NCBI GenBank assembly: GCA_947492525.1
Contig: CANLNQ010000005.1
Span: forward strand, 62,001 to 126,000
Direction of reading: 5' to 3'
Source of the DNA: an uncultured Granulosicoccus sp.
Lineage (GTDB): Bacteria; Pseudomonadota; Gammaproteobacteria; Granulosicoccales; Granulosicoccaceae
Length of the DNA: 64,000 nt
Of this stretch, positions 47,793 to 58,055 are shown one piece after another. Numbering within the stretch: the first letter of the stretch is position 1; every line of letters begins with the position of its first letter. Position numbers and translations under genes: made by a program. Below the pieces are notes generated by a model. The model did no database searches. It saw only the letters and a program-made list of their open reading frames with translations, and had not been told where the DNA came from.

Positions 47793-47962
47793 AAAGCTGT
47801 AGTTTTAACGTTCAAGTTGCTGTTTTACAAGATCTTTTGCCCGTGTAGTGGGTGTCATGTCGCTCCGGTCTACAGTATAGTTTCGGCCATCGCAGCCGCT
47901 ACAGCATGCATTTGCAGTGGCTCAATCCGAATCCCGGCTTTTACAACTATCAGGAGCAACCC

Positions 47963-49588
47963 ATGAATCAGACGGCTCGTGTCTTGTCACCCGTACTGGA
48001 TCTGACACCCTATGGAATCAACTCAGCCGCTGAGATCGTCTACAACCCCTCTTATGAGTTGCTTTTCGAAGAAGAGCTCAAGGACGACCTGACTGATCTC
48101 GAACGCGGCACATTGACAGAATCCGGTGCCATCGCCGTAGATACCGGCGCCTTTACCGGACGTAGCCCGAAGGACAAGTACATCGTCAAGGACGATCTGA
48201 CCCGCGATGTTCTCTGGTGGTCGGATCAGGGAGCCAACGACAACAAGCCCATTTCAGAGGCTGTCTGGAGCGACCTGAAGGCTCTGGTCTGCCAGGATCT
48301 CGATGGCAAGCGATTGTTCGTCGTGGATGCGTTCTGCGGTGCCAATGAAAACAGTCGAGTCGCTGTACGCTTCATCACACAGGTGGCCTGGCAGGCGCAT
48401 TTCGTCACCAATATGTTCATCCGCCCCACTGATGCCGAGCTGGCCGGTTTCGAACCGGACTTCGTGGTCATGAATGCCGCATCCGCCACCAACGACAAGT
48501 GGCAGGAACATGGCATGAATTCAGAGAACTTCGTGGCATTCAACTTTTCCGAGAAGATCCAGCTGATCGCGGGCACCTGGTATGGCGGCGAGATGAAGAA
48601 GGGCCTGTTCTCGTACATGAATTTCATCCTGCCGCTGAAGGGCATCGCATCCATGCACTGCTCTGCCAATGTGGGTGAAGCAGGTGATACTGCCGTGTTC
48701 TTCGGTTTGTCGGGCACCGGCAAGACCACGCTGTCCACAGACCCCAAGCGCCGTCTGATCGGTGATGACGAGCACGGCTGGGACGATGATGGTGTATTCA
48801 ACTTCGAAGGCGGCTGCTATGCCAAGACCATTCGTCTGAGTGCCGAGGCAGAGCCTGATATCTACGGCGCCATTCGTCGCAACGCCTTGCTCGAAAATGT
48901 CGTGGTTCGTGACGACGGCACTGTCGACTACGACGATGCCAGCAAGACCGAGAATACCCGCGTCTCGTACCCCATCAATCATATCGACAACATCGTCAAG
49001 CCGGTCTCGCGTGCCGGGCATGCTGACAAGGTGATCTTTCTGACAGCCGACGCCTTCGGTGTCCTGCCGGCCGTCTCCCTGTTGACACCCGAGCAGACGC
49101 GTTACCACTTCCTTTCTGGCTTCACCGCCAAACTGGCCGGTACCGAGCTGGGTGTCACCAGCCCGCAACCCACGTTTTCTGCCTGTTTCGGCAAGGCGTT
49201 CCTGAGTCTGCATCCCACGAAATACGCCGAGGAACTGGGCAAGCGCATGCAGGCTTCCGGTGCCAAGGCTTACCTGGTTAACACCGGCTGGAACGGCAGT
49301 GGCAAGCGTATCTCCATCAAGGCCACCCGTGCCATCATCGACGCCATTCTCGACGGCTCGATCGAGCAGAGTGACACGCAGACCATCCCGACCTTCGGCC
49401 TTCGCGTACCGACCCAGCTCTCAGGTGTCGATGCGAACCTGCTGGATCCACGCAAGACCTACGACGATGAAGGTCAGTGGCAGATCGAGGCAGACAAGCT
49501 GGCGAAATTGTTCATCGACAACTTCGAGCAATACACCGACACCGAGAGTGGTCAGCAACTCGTGTCCGCCGGGCCTGTGCAAGCCTGA
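47963..49588 (+). CDS. pckA: Phosphoenolpyruvate carboxykinase (ATP)
   Basis: Gluconeogenic enzyme converting oxaloacetate and ATP to phosphoenolpyruvate, CO2 and ADP. 541 residues, normal for the family. [16 protein letters not shown] is the P-loop, [19 protein letters not shown] the metal-binding kinase-2 region, and RSPKDKYIV the oxaloacetate loop. ATG at 47963 has CAGGAG 7 bases upstream; in-frame sequence before it is non-coding. A HexR-like site precedes it and a strong hairpin follows it. Confidence 0.97.
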   Translation: MNQTARVLSPVLDLTPYGINSAAEIVYNPSYELLFEEELKDDLTDLERGTLTESGAIAVDTGAFTGRSPKDKYIVKDDLTRDVLWWSDQGANDNKPISEAVWSDLKALVCQDLDGKRLFVVDAFCGANENSRVAVRFITQVAWQAHFVTNMFIRPTDAELAGFEPDFVVMNAASATNDKWQEHGMNSENFVAFNFSEKIQLIAGTWYGGEMKKGLFSYMNFILPLKGIASMHCSANVGEAGDTAVFFGLSGTGKTTLSTDPKRRLIGDDEHGWDDDGVFNFEGGCYAKTIRLSAEAEPDIYGAIRRNALLENVVVRDDGTVDYDDASKTENTRVSYPINHIDNIVKPVSRAGHADKVIFLTADAFGVLPAVSLLTPEQTRYHFLSGFTAKLAGTELGVTSPQPTFSACFGKAFLSLHPTKYAEELGKRMQASGAKAYLVNTGWNGSGKRISIKATRAIIDAILDGSIEQSDTQTIPTFGLRVPTQLSGVDANLLDPRKTYDDEGQWQIEADKLAKLFIDNFEQYTDTESGQQLVSAGPVQA

Positions 49589-49612
49589 TCACTGTCGATC
49601 GAACCACGGACA

Positions 49613-49640
49613 CTGTCCGGCGGCTGTTGCCGCCGGACAG
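49613..49640. terminator. Strong hairpin between pckA and bepA
   Basis: CTGTCCGGCGGC and its complement form a perfect 12-bp stem around TGTT, 25 bases after the pckA stop in a convergent gap. No clear T run on either side, but its position suits transcription ending from pckA. Confidence 0.7.
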
Positions 49641-49734
49641 CTTCCATGAACGGCTTCGTTGTTTTCCGTTCTGCACGTATTCACATGCAGGCAAGGTTGA
49701 GTGCCTGACTGTCAGGGCCGGGGCAGAGCAGGGC

Positions 49735-51252
49735 TCAGCGCAAGCGAATGGCCTGATCCCGGAGCTCCTTGAGGCTGGCCTCCAGTCGAAGCTCATCCTG
49801 TGATTCGGGTGCAACCTGCTGCAAGGCCAGTTCCAGCTGACCCATGGCCCGTTCCAGTTCATCCAGCGCCTGAAAATAGCGCGCAAGAGATTCATGACTG
49901 CCTGCCTGATCATCCAGGCGCTCCTGGATACTGGCCAACTGCCGCCATGCCAGAGGATCCGGGTGGCTGTTGCTGCGCAGATACTCATTGGCCACCTGCA
50001 TGGCCAGGCCCAGGCGGCGATCCTGTATCAGTTGTTCAAGCCGCTTTTCAACGATCGAATACCGCTCCGGGTACAGATCCGACAAGGCCGCCAGCACCGT
50101 GTCGTCGCTACGCTGATTGTCCATGGTGGCGATATCAGCCCTCAGCAACTCGACCATGGGATGAGCCTTGATCAGCGTGTCCAGTTCCTGCAGATAGGCC
50201 TTGGCATCGTCGAGCTTGTTGGCTCGCTGGTTGATCAGCGCCAGCGCATAGCTGCTGGCGATATCGGGTGATTTGCGGTGACGTGCCAGATAGGTTCGCA
50301 TCAACTCGCCACTGTCGGTGGCAGTGAGAACGGACAGCCGAGCCCGGAAAAGGTCGTAATCGGCACTCCTCAGGCGTGCTCGTCGAGGCTGCGAATCGGC
50401 GCGATCCGTGGCCTCCGCAATGCGATTGTTGTCCAGGGGATGGGTGCGCAGGTACTCCAGTTGCAGATTGGAGGTATTGAGCGAGTTCTGGCGACGCAGA
50501 ATGGCAAAGGACTCTGCCATGGCCCGCGCATCGTAGCGTGCATTGGCCAGTATCTCGATGCCGATGCGATCGGCCTCGATCTCGTTGCTGCGGGTGAAGT
50601 TGATGGCCGACTGCTGGCTGGCTGCAAGCCCTGCGGCCAGCGCTGCCTGACCGGCATGAGGTGAGGCCTGGCCGATGATGATGGCTGCCAGTACAGCGGC
50701 TGCCGTGCTGAGGGTTGCCCGGTTGCCGGTGGCAAAGGCGCGGGCATGATGACGTTGTGTTACATGCGCAACTTCATGAGCCACCACGCTGGCCAGTTGC
50801 TCTTCCTCCTGCATGACCGCAATCAGGCCCGAATTGATGCCGACATAGCCCCCGGGGATGGCAAAGGCATTGATCTGCGGGTCGTCGATGATGAAAAAGG
50901 TGAAGTCGAGCGACTCTGCCTTGCCCGAGGCCAGCACCAGTCTGGCACCCAGATTCTGTATGTATTCAGTGAGCTGGACATCGCGTACCAGCGGTAGCTG
51001 GGCACGAATCTGCCGCATGAACTGCGCGCCCAGCTGCTGTTCTTCGATCGGGGACAGGGCGCTGTCGGCCGGTTCGCCCATGCTGGGAAGATTCTGCTGG
51101 GCGCTGATGGTGCCGGTACCTAGTGCCAGCAGCAGGCCGAGCATGATGCCAGTGGTCCGCTGTAACAGGGAGCGGCTGGTCACGCGCCTGGCTTCGACCC
51201 GGGAGGTCTGACTGGAATGTTGCTGATACACAGTGAAATCAAGGTTTCCCAT
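49735..51252 (-). CDS. bepA: M48-family metalloprotease with TPR region (BepA-like)
   Basis: 505 residues. A signal peptide ends at LALGTGTISAQQ. The zinc motif is HEVAHV (about residue 166), with the third ligand Glu in SNEIEADRIG. The C-terminal half (about 310-500) is helical with TPR-like repeats, as in BepA/YfgC, which assists assembly and repair of outer membrane proteins such as LptD. Start is uncertain: from ATG 51252 the n-region is 36 residues, long for a signal; later starts near 51186 or 51144 are possible. Confidence 0.88.
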   Translation of the reverse strand: MGNLDFTVYQQHSSQTSRVEARRVTSRSLLQRTTGIMLGLLLALGTGTISAQQNLPSMGEPADSALSPIEEQQLGAQFMRQIRAQLPLVRDVQLTEYIQNLGARLVLASGKAESLDFTFFIIDDPQINAFAIPGGYVGINSGLIAVMQEEEQLASVVAHEVAHVTQRHHARAFATGNRATLSTAAAVLAAIIIGQASPHAGQAALAAGLAASQQSAINFTRSNEIEADRIGIEILANARYDARAMAESFAILRRQNSLNTSNLQLEYLRTHPLDNNRIAEATDRADSQPRRARLRSADYDLFRARLSVLTATDSGELMRTYLARHRKSPDIASSYALALINQRANKLDDAKAYLQELDTLIKAHPMVELLRADIATMDNQRSDDTVLAALSDLYPERYSIVEKRLEQLIQDRRLGLAMQVANEYLRSNSHPDPLAWRQLASIQERLDDQAGSHESLARYFQALDELERAMGQLELALQQVAPESQDELRLEASLKELRDQAIRLR

Positions 51253-51603
51253 GGGTTGGCAGTACAGGATTGGACAATGTGCTGCTTGGTTCGTGCCAAT
51301 CTATCACGAGCCTGTTTCCACCTCCCGTAATCGCTTGCAAGGCGTTATACTCTCTTCATGTAAGGGGTTCGACACAATCCGGCCCGGCAATCAGTTCAAG
51401 TCACTCACCCGAATTACCTCTCGTGGTGTCATCACAGGCGGTTCAACCCACCACTGCCCACTCGTGACAGGGACCCATATTGTTGCCAGCCACCTCTACA
51501 ACGCAATCACGATGCTATCAGACGTGCGTGCAGGCAATGGGCCTCTCGTACGCATTGCCGACGGCGTCCCAGAATATCTAGCGAGTAATGAGGAAGAGAA
51601 GCG
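51253..51603. other. Upstream region of ilvI with -10 element and leader
   Basis: 351 bases. AGGCGTTATACTC at 51340-51352 contains a good -10 box (TATACT) and recurs ahead of prfC. The leader that follows would be about 245 bases. GGCAATG (51533-51539) and CATTGCC (51553-51559) can pair. I found no leader peptide rich in Ile, Val or Leu. Confidence 0.5.
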
Positions 51604-53322
51604 GTGGAATTATCCGGTGGTGAAATACTGATCGAGGCGCTGAAGGAAGAAGGCGTTGAATTTCTGTTTGGTTATCCAGGTGGTGCCGTGCTGCACATCT
51701 ACGATGCCCTGTACGAACAGAACTCTGTGAAGCATATTCTTGTGCGACACGAACAGGGCGCCACGCATGCGGCGGATGGTTACGCGCGTGCCACTGGCAA
51801 ACCCGGTGTCGTGCTGGTCACGTCCGGACCGGGTGCAACCAACGCCGTGACCGGTATTGCCACGGCATTCATGGATTCCATTCCCATGGTGGTGTTGTCC
51901 GGGCAGGTGCAAAGCCGCTTCATCGGCAGTGACGCCTTTCAGGAGGTGGATTGTGTCGGTATCACACGCCCCTGCGTCAAACACAACTTTCTGGTGGACT
52001 CTCTCGAGAATTTCGCCGAAACCATGAAGAAGGCCTTCCATGTCGCCACCACCGGTCGCCCCGGTCCGGTCGTCGTGGATATTCCCAAGGATTTCACGGC
52101 ACCCGGTGTCACCGTGCCGTTCAATTACCCCAAGACCGTGAACATGCGTTCCTACAGCCCGGCAGAGCAGGGCCACCCGGGCCAGATTCGCAAGGCGGTG
52201 GATCTGATCCTGTCAGCCAAGCGCCCCATGATCTATTCCGGCGGTGGTGTGGTACTGGGCAATGCGGCGGCGCAGCTCACTGAATTCACTGAAATGCTGG
52301 GTTACCCAATCACACAGACGCTGATGGGCCTGGGCGCCTTCCCGGCCTCCAACAAGCAGAACCTGGGCATGCTCGGCATGCACGGTACCTACGAGGCCAA
52401 TATGGCCATGCACGATTGTGATGTGCTGATCGCCATCGGTGCACGCTTCGACGATCGCGTGACTGGCGAAATCGAGAGCTTCTGCCCGAACGCGAAGATC
52501 GTGCATGTCGACGTCGACCCGGCCTCCATCTCCAAGAACGTTACTGTCGATGTGCCTATCGTGGGCAATGTCACGCATGTGCTCGATGCCATGATCGCCC
52601 TGATCAAGGACACCGGCAAACGGGCCGATCCTGCCGATCTGGCTCAGTGGTGGGCGACCATCAAGGGTTGGGCTGACACCAACTGCATGGCCTATCAGCT
52701 CGACGAGAAGCTGATCAAGCCGCAGGCTGTCATCGAGGCATTGTGGCGCGAGACCAACGGCGATGCGTATATCTGCTCCGATGTCGGCCAGCATCAGATG
52801 TGGGCCGCACAGTTCTACGGATTCGACAAACCACGGCGCTGGATCAACTCCGGCGGACTGGGCACCATGGGCTTCGGCATTCCGGCGGCCATCGGTGTGC
52901 AGCTGGCATTTCCCGATGAAGTCGTGGCTTGTGTCACCGGTGAGGCCAGTGTGCAGATGTGCATTCAGGAACTCTCCACAGCCATGCAGTACAGCACCCC
53001 CATCAAGATCATCAGCCTGAACAACCGTTACATGGGCATGGTCCGGCAGTGGCAGGAATTCAATTACGACAAGCGTTATTCACACTCCTACATGGATGCC
53101 TTGCCGGATTTCGTCAAACTGGCGGAGAGCTATGGCCATGTGGGCATGCGAATAGAAAAGCCCGGCGATGTCGAGGGTGCACTGAAGGAAGCCTTCGCGA
53201 TGAAGGACCGCTTGGTCTTCATGGATTTTCAGACTGATCAGAAAGAGAACGTGTACCCCATGATCGAAGCTGGCAAGGGCCATCATGAAATGCGATTGAA
53301 TCCTGCTAGGGAGCTGGCGTGA
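51604..53322 (+). CDS. ilvI: Acetolactate synthase large (catalytic) subunit
   Basis: First common step of branched-chain amino acid synthesis; thiamine diphosphate and FAD enzyme. 572 residues. GYPGGAVLHIYDAL and the catalytic Glu in VRHEQGATHAADGYAR are in place. The ThDP motif, usually GDGS...NN, reads GEASVQMCIQELST...LNN, with Glu for Asp as in some pseudomonad enzymes. GTG start at 51604 after GAGGAAGAG. Overlaps ilvH by one base. Confidence 0.95.
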   Translation: MELSGGEILIEALKEEGVEFLFGYPGGAVLHIYDALYEQNSVKHILVRHEQGATHAADGYARATGKPGVVLVTSGPGATNAVTGIATAFMDSIPMVVLSGQVQSRFIGSDAFQEVDCVGITRPCVKHNFLVDSLENFAETMKKAFHVATTGRPGPVVVDIPKDFTAPGVTVPFNYPKTVNMRSYSPAEQGHPGQIRKAVDLILSAKRPMIYSGGGVVLGNAAAQLTEFTEMLGYPITQTLMGLGAFPASNKQNLGMLGMHGTYEANMAMHDCDVLIAIGARFDDRVTGEIESFCPNAKIVHVDVDPASISKNVTVDVPIVGNVTHVLDAMIALIKDTGKRADPADLAQWWATIKGWADTNCMAYQLDEKLIKPQAVIEALWRETNGDAYICSDVGQHQMWAAQFYGFDKPRRWINSGGLGTMGFGIPAAIGVQLAFPDEVVACVTGEASVQMCIQELSTAMQYSTPIKIISLNNRYMGMVRQWQEFNYDKRYSHSYMDALPDFVKLAESYGHVGMRIEKPGDVEGALKEAFAMKDRLVFMDFQTDQKENVYPMIEAGKGHHEMRLNPARELA

Positions 53323-53816
53323 TGCGTAGGCACGTTATATCTGTCCTGCTGGAAAATGAATCGGGCGCGCTGTCACGCGTGTCCGGTCTGTTCAGCGCTC
53401 GAGGCTACAACATCGAGTCTCTGACGGTGGCCGCGACTCATGACCCGACCCTGTCGCGCATGACCATCGTGACCATCGGCACCGACAGGATCGTCGAGCA
53501 GATCATCAAGCAGCTCAACAAGCTGGTGGATGTGGTACGTCTGACCGATCTGACCGAAGTGCCTTTCATCGAGCGCGAGATCATGATGGTGAAGGTTCGT
53601 GCGGTGGATGCCGGGCGAGACGAGCTCAAGCGCCTGACCGACATCTTTCGAGGTCATATCCTCGATGTCACCGAGTCCAGCTATGTCATCGAGCTGACCG
53701 GAGATGACTACAAGTTGTCAGGCTTCCTCGATGCCATTGGTCGCGACAACATCATTGAAGCAGTTCGTTCCGGTGCAACAGGTATCGCCAGGGGTGATAA
53801 AAGCCTGAAGCCCTGA
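53322..53816 (+). CDS. ilvH: Acetolactate synthase small (regulatory) subunit
   Basis: 164 residues. The N-terminal ACT domain RRHVISVLLENESGALSRVS and GLFSARGYNIESLTV bind valine for feedback control. Start ATG at 53322 forms TGATG with the ilvI stop and has GGGAG upstream; a GTG just before is also possible. The next gene is pssA rather than ilvC. Confidence 0.95.
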   Translation: MRRHVISVLLENESGALSRVSGLFSARGYNIESLTVAATHDPTLSRMTIVTIGTDRIVEQIIKQLNKLVDVVRLTDLTEVPFIEREIMMVKVRAVDAGRDELKRLTDIFRGHILDVTESSYVIELTGDDYKLSGFLDAIGRDNIIEAVRSGATGIARGDKSLKP

Positions 53817-53837
53817 CACGAATGCGTGAGACGGCCT

Positions 53838-53857
53838 CCGGCAGGGTAAACTGCCGG
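53838..53857 (+). terminator. Hairpin between ilvH and pssA
   Basis: CCGGCAG, loop GGTAAA, CTGCCGG: perfect 7-bp stem 22 bases after ilvH. Only a short T stretch follows, so it may reduce rather than stop read-through into pssA. Confidence 0.5.
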
Positions 53858-53889
53858 TTGGCTGAAGCGGTTATGAGGCATTGAATTGG

Positions 53890-54651
53890 ATGGTGGAGTC
53901 AAGCGAGGTACGCAAGCGACCGTCAAGGGGCATTTATCTGTTGCCCAATCTGTTCACGACGAGCGCATTGTTTGCCGGTTTCTACAGCATCGTGCTGGCG
54001 TATGGTGGTGAATACACGCAGTCGGGAATCGCCATCATCGTGGCCATGGTGCTGGATGGTTTTGATGGTCGCGTGGCGCGCATGACCAACACCACCACTG
54101 CCTTCGGGGCAGAGTACGACAGCATGGCCGACATGATCTCCTTCGGCATGGCGCCGGCGTTTCTGATGTACAGCTGGTCGCTGTCCAGTCTGACCGAGGC
54201 CTACCACGGCCAGCTGGGCTGGGTCATCGCCTTCGTCTACACCGCATGTTGCGGTTTGCGTCTGGCGCGATTCAATGTGGCCGTCGGCACGGCCGACAAA
54301 CGCTTCTTCCAGGGGCTGGCCTGTCCATCGGCCGCAGCCTTCCTCGCCAGCTTCGTCTGGGTCATGAGCGAGATGGGTATCCAGGGCCCCGATGTGGTCG
54401 TGCTCGTGGGCATCATGACGCTGTTTGCCGGTGTGGCAATGGTCAGCACATTCACCTATTACAGTTTCAAGGATCTGGGTACCAATCGTAAGGTTCCGTT
54501 TGCCATGTTGCTGGGGCTGTTGCTGCTGTTCGTGGTGACTGCCGTGGATCCTGCCAAGATGATCCTGATTGCCTCTGCGCTCTATGCCTTGTCCGGTCCC
54601 GTGTACTACCTGTTCAGGATCTATCGCAAGCGTGTGCGCAAGTCGGTCTGA
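53890..54651 (+). CDS. pssA: CDP-diacylglycerol--serine O-phosphatidyltransferase
   Basis: Makes phosphatidylserine, precursor of phosphatidylethanolamine. 253 residues with about eight membrane segments, the type II membrane enzyme of Bacillus and many proteobacteria rather than the soluble E. coli form. The CDP-alcohol motif DGFDGRVAR-x8-GAEYDSMAD is complete. ATG at 53890 lies 11 bases after GAGG; an in-frame TTG at 53881 is too close to it. Confidence 0.93.
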   Translation: MVESSEVRKRPSRGIYLLPNLFTTSALFAGFYSIVLAYGGEYTQSGIAIIVAMVLDGFDGRVARMTNTTTAFGAEYDSMADMISFGMAPAFLMYSWSLSSLTEAYHGQLGWVIAFVYTACCGLRLARFNVAVGTADKRFFQGLACPSAAAFLASFVWVMSEMGIQGPDVVVLVGIMTLFAGVAMVSTFTYYSFKDLGTNRKVPFAMLLGLLLLFVVTAVDPAKMILIASALYALSGPVYYLFRIYRKRVRKSV

Positions 54652-54688
54652 GGTACTGTTCCAAGATGATCATTGCTCGCCGAGACTG

Positions 54689-55744
54689 ATGCGCTATACC
54701 GCCAGACAACAGCATTGCCTGCAGGCGATGGGCATGGTGCCATGGGTGTCGCGATTGCCGGAAGATGCGGCAGCGCTGCTGGCAGCAGCAAGCAAACCGG
54801 CAACGGCTGAGACCCAGGAGGCTTCAACCACTGGTTCGGTTGCTTCGATTGGCTCGGTTGGCTCTGCTGCTTCGATTGATACGGCTGGCTCAGCTGCTCA
54901 AGCTGCTTTGACTGATCCGGTTGTCTCTGCTGCTCAAACCGCTGAGAAGCCTGTCGAGAAGCCGGCTGCGTCGAGCCCCCCTGAATCGACAGCGTCTGTA
55001 CAGACGATGCCTGCCTCTGACCCCTTGCCGGCGGAAGCGCAGCCTGGCAGCAACCTTGAGCCAGGGTCGTCAGACAGTCACGATGCGGCCGCGGCTTCCG
55101 CTTCTCCCGAAACGTCTGTGGGTGCCGTAGCCGAGCGGGCGGCGTCTGCCGCGATGGCGGGGGCGCACACGAGTCCACCTTCTGCCGCGATGGCCGGGGC
55201 GGACACGAGCCCACCGGCTGCCATCGAGAATCTGGGACACTGGTTGCTGCAGCAGGAGCTGGCGCCGATCGAGTTCCGCGGTGGACTGCATCCGGTTCTG
55301 GGTGTGGCCGACGCCCCTGTGCTGGTTGTACTGGCGCAGGACGCAAGCTCGCCGGCAGCCGGCTCGATGTCTGGCGATGATGGTCGCCTGTTCGAATTGA
55401 TGTTGCGCTCGATTGCGCTGAGCAATCGGGACACACGACGCTGCCAATTGGCCAGTCAGAGCGCCGTGGCGGCGAGCAGCGGTGGGGCCGATGCGCACTT
55501 GCAGGCCGGTGTGGGAGGGCTGTGCAGTGCAGCCACGCGAGGCGTGCTGGTCCTCATGAATCCCTGGTCCTTCGACAGGAGCGACACCGCGGTGGAACAG
55601 CATCAGAGCCGACTGCCCGAGTCGGGCTTGCCCCTGTGGCGCATCGCTCACCCCGCCATTCTGCTGGATCAACCGCAGCTCAAGCGTCAGGCCTGGCAAG
55701 TGCTGAAACGTCTGCGAGCCACGCTGGATGGCACTGCGCTGTGA
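54689..55744 (+). CDS. holD: HolD-like protein (DNA polymerase III psi) with large low-complexity insert
   Basis: 351 residues. The N-terminus RQQHCLQAMGMVPWVSR resembles the psi N-terminal motif (Leu-Gln-x-x-Gly-x-x-x-Trp) that binds chi. After an insert of about 150 residues rich in Ala, Ser, Pro and Thr (residues 35-185, with copies of SAAMAGAxTSPP), the C-terminal half has APVLVVLAQD, LFELMLRSIAL and WRIAHPAILLDQPQLKRQAW, which follow the strand and helix pattern of psi. The position directly before rimI is that of holD in E. coli. E. coli psi has only 137 residues. Call rests on weak similarity plus gene order. Confidence 0.6.
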   Translation: MRYTARQQHCLQAMGMVPWVSRLPEDAAALLAAASKPATAETQEASTTGSVASIGSVGSAASIDTAGSAAQAALTDPVVSAAQTAEKPVEKPAASSPPESTASVQTMPASDPLPAEAQPGSNLEPGSSDSHDAAAASASPETSVGAVAERAASAAMAGAHTSPPSAAMAGADTSPPAAIENLGHWLLQQELAPIEFRGGLHPVLGVADAPVLVVLAQDASSPAAGSMSGDDGRLFELMLRSIALSNRDTRRCQLASQSAVAASSGGADAHLQAGVGGLCSAATRGVLVLMNPWSFDRSDTAVEQHQSRLPESGLPLWRIAHPAILLDQPQLKRQAWQVLKRLRATLDGTAL

Positions 55745-55844
55745 ACGACTCACTATTGCAATGCAGGCCCCTTGTGGTCAAGACGGGCTTGCTGCGCGCC
55801 GTGTCAACCGGGCCTGATTGCAAAACCATGGAATCCGTCCACCG

Positions 55845-56318
55845 ATGAGTGCGCGACGCGAAGACCACTCGGTCTCGTTTGTACCGATGCAGGTCGATCA
55901 TGTGCCGGCTATCGGCAGCATGGATCGTCGCAATTACGAGTTTGCGTGGACTGATGGCATCTTTCGGGATTGCGTCAAGGCCGGCTATATCTGCCCCTTG
56001 CTGATGATCGACAAGGAGATCGTCGGCTATGGCGTGCTGCAGATCGGGGCTGATGAGGCCCATTTGCTCAATCTGTGCATCGACGAACCCTGGCAGCGTC
56101 AGGGGCTGGCGCGCACCTTGTTGGAGCATCTGGTGGAAGAGTCGCTACGTCACGGCGCCCACGTCCTGTTTCTGGAAGTGCGGCCTTCCAACACGCGGGC
56201 TGTCGCACTCTACCAGCAGTCCGGATTCAACGAGATCGGCTTGCGCAGGAACTATTACGATGCAAAGGGTGGTCGCGAGGATGCTCTGGTGATGGCGCGT
56301 TATCTGTCACCTGAGTGA
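55845..56318 (+). CDS. rimI: Ribosomal protein S18-alanine N-acetyltransferase
   Basis: GNAT-fold enzyme of 157 residues that acetylates the N-terminus of S18. EPWQRQGLARTLLEHL is the acetyl-CoA site (Q/R-x-x-G-x-A), and the end FNEIGLRRNYYDAKGGREDA carries the Tyr-Tyr and GRExA signature of RimI. Start ATG at 55845; a longer in-frame ORF from 55818 has no similarity. Located between the holD-like gene and prfC. Confidence 0.92.
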   Translation: MSARREDHSVSFVPMQVDHVPAIGSMDRRNYEFAWTDGIFRDCVKAGYICPLLMIDKEIVGYGVLQIGADEAHLLNLCIDEPWQRQGLARTLLEHLVEESLRHGAHVLFLEVRPSNTRAVALYQQSGFNEIGLRRNYYDAKGGREDALVMARYLSPE

Positions 56319-56366
56319 TGCCTGATGTTCATTGCCTACTGCCGGGCACGCGACCCTGACGGCAAC

Positions 56367-56379
56367 AGGCGTTATACTC
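56367..56379 (+). promoter_or_regulatory. prfC: -10 element of prfC, shared 13-mer with ilvI
   Basis: AGGCGTTATACTC includes TATACT at 56373-56378, 30 bases before the prfC ATG, and is identical to 51340-51352 upstream of ilvI. No good -35 box lies 17 bases upstream at either site. Confidence 0.5.
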
Positions 56380-56407
56380 CGCGGCTAACTCACGCAGTGA
56401 CCTCACC

Positions 56408-58003
56408 ATGGCTGACGCCAGACTGACTCAGGAAATCAACCGGCGGCGGACCTTTGCGATCATCTCGCATCCCGATGCCGGCAAGACCACGCTGACTGAA
56501 AAGCTGTTGTTGTTCGGTGGCGCCATCCAGCTGGCCGGTACCGTCAAGGGGCGCAAGGCGGCTCGGCATGCCACTTCGGACTGGATGGCAATGGAGCAGG
56601 AGCGCGGTATTTCCGTGACCTCATCGGTCATGCAGTTTCCCTACGGCGACCATATCGTCAATCTGCTTGATACCCCGGGTCACGAGGACTTCTCCGAAGA
56701 TACCTATCGCACGCTGACGGCGGTGGATTCTGCCTTGATGGTCATCGACGTGGCCAAGGGCGTGGAGGGGCGTACCGAAAAGCTCATGGATGTGTGCCGC
56801 CTGCGTACCACACCTGTCATGACCTTCATCAACAAGCTCGATCGCGAAGGGCGTGACCCCATCGAGCTGATGGATGAGGTGGAGAGCATGCTCAATATCC
56901 GATGTGCGCCGATCACCTGGCCCATCGGCATGGGCAAGCGTTTCAAGGGGGTGTATCACCTGCACACCGATCGCATCCACTTCTATTCGGCCACCCATGG
57001 CGGCAAGATGCAGGAAGGTGAAGTGGTGGAAGGCCTTGACAACCTCAAACTGGACGAGATTCTGGGCAGCATGGCCGACGAGCTGCGCGAAGAGCTGGAG
57101 CTGGTGCAGGGTGCCTGTCACGAGTTCGACCTCGATGCCTATCGGGCCGGTGAACTGACGCCGGTCTATTTCGGGTCTGCGATCAACAACTTCGGTGTCG
57201 CCGAGCTGCTGGACGATTTCGTCAAGTACGCCCCCGGACCGCAACCGCGCAATACAGTCACTCGTGAAGTGCAGCCGGTGGAAGAGAAATTCACCGGTTT
57301 TGCCTTCAAGATCCAGGCGAACATGGACCCGCAACATCGCGACCGTGTGGCCTTCGTGCGGATCTGTTCAGGTGTCTTCAGCAAGGGCATGAAGGTGCGT
57401 CACGTCCGTCTGGGCAAGGAAATCCGCTTGAACGATGCACTGACCTTCATGGCAGCGGATAGAGGTCACGTCGAAGAGGCCTTCAGTGGCGACATCATCG
57501 GCTTGCACAACCACGGCACCATTCGCATAGGCGATACCTTCACCGTGGGCGAGGAGCTGGCCTTCACCGGTATTCCCAACTTCGCTCCGGAACTGTTCCG
57601 GCGTGCGGTATTGAAGGATCCGCTGAAAATGAAGGCATTGCAGAAGGGGCTCAGCCAGTTGTGCGAAGAAGGCGCCACCCAGCTGTTCAAACCCCTTGTC
57701 AGCAATGATCTGATCCTGGGCGCTGTGGGTGTGTTGCAGTTCGAGGTGGTTGCGCAGCGGCTCAGAGATGAGTACAAGGTGGAATGCCAGTTCGAGACGA
57801 TCGGCGTGCAGCAGGCACGCTGGATTCGCTGTGCGGATGAGAAAATGCTGTCAGACTTCACTCGCAAGCTGGATATGAACCTGTCGCACGATCATGCAGG
57901 CGAGCTGGTCTATCTGGCACCGACTCGGGTCAATCTGCAGATGTCGCAGGAGCGCTGGCCCGATGTGGAGTTTCTGGCCACACGCGAGCAGGTATTCAAC
58001 TAG
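56408..58003 (+). CDS. prfC: Peptide chain release factor 3
   Basis: GTPase that recycles RF1 and RF2 from the ribosome. 531 residues, normal length. G1 is [14 protein letters not shown]3 [12 protein letters not shown]4 [10 protein letters not shown]. The translation-factor domains and the C-terminal RF3-specific region ([15 protein letters not shown]) follow. Confidence 0.97.
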   Translation: MADARLTQEINRRRTFAIISHPDAGKTTLTEKLLLFGGAIQLAGTVKGRKAARHATSDWMAMEQERGISVTSSVMQFPYGDHIVNLLDTPGHEDFSEDTYRTLTAVDSALMVIDVAKGVEGRTEKLMDVCRLRTTPVMTFINKLDREGRDPIELMDEVESMLNIRCAPITWPIGMGKRFKGVYHLHTDRIHFYSATHGGKMQEGEVVEGLDNLKLDEILGSMADELREELELVQGACHEFDLDAYRAGELTPVYFGSAINNFGVAELLDDFVKYAPGPQPRNTVTREVQPVEEKFTGFAFKIQANMDPQHRDRVAFVRICSGVFSKGMKVRHVRLGKEIRLNDALTFMAADRGHVEEAFSGDIIGLHNHGTIRIGDTFTVGEELAFTGIPNFAPELFRRAVLKDPLKMKALQKGLSQLCEEGATQLFKPLVSNDLILGAVGVLQFEVVAQRLRDEYKVECQFETIGVQQARWIRCADEKMLSDFTRKLDMNLSHDHAGELVYLAPTRVNLQMSQERWPDVEFLATREQVFN

Positions 58004-58055
58004 AATTTGCACTGAACGCAACTTTCCAAGATCAGCCTTTATCAGGGAGCACGAG

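Larger units (their letters stand above)
47462..47962. other. Intergenic region upstream of pckA
   Basis: 501 bases with a GC-rich UUCG hairpin at the left end and a HexR-like site near 47785. Other short ORFs here have no support. AT-rich bases at 47650-47680 may hold a promoter, but the spacing is poor. Confidence 0.55.
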
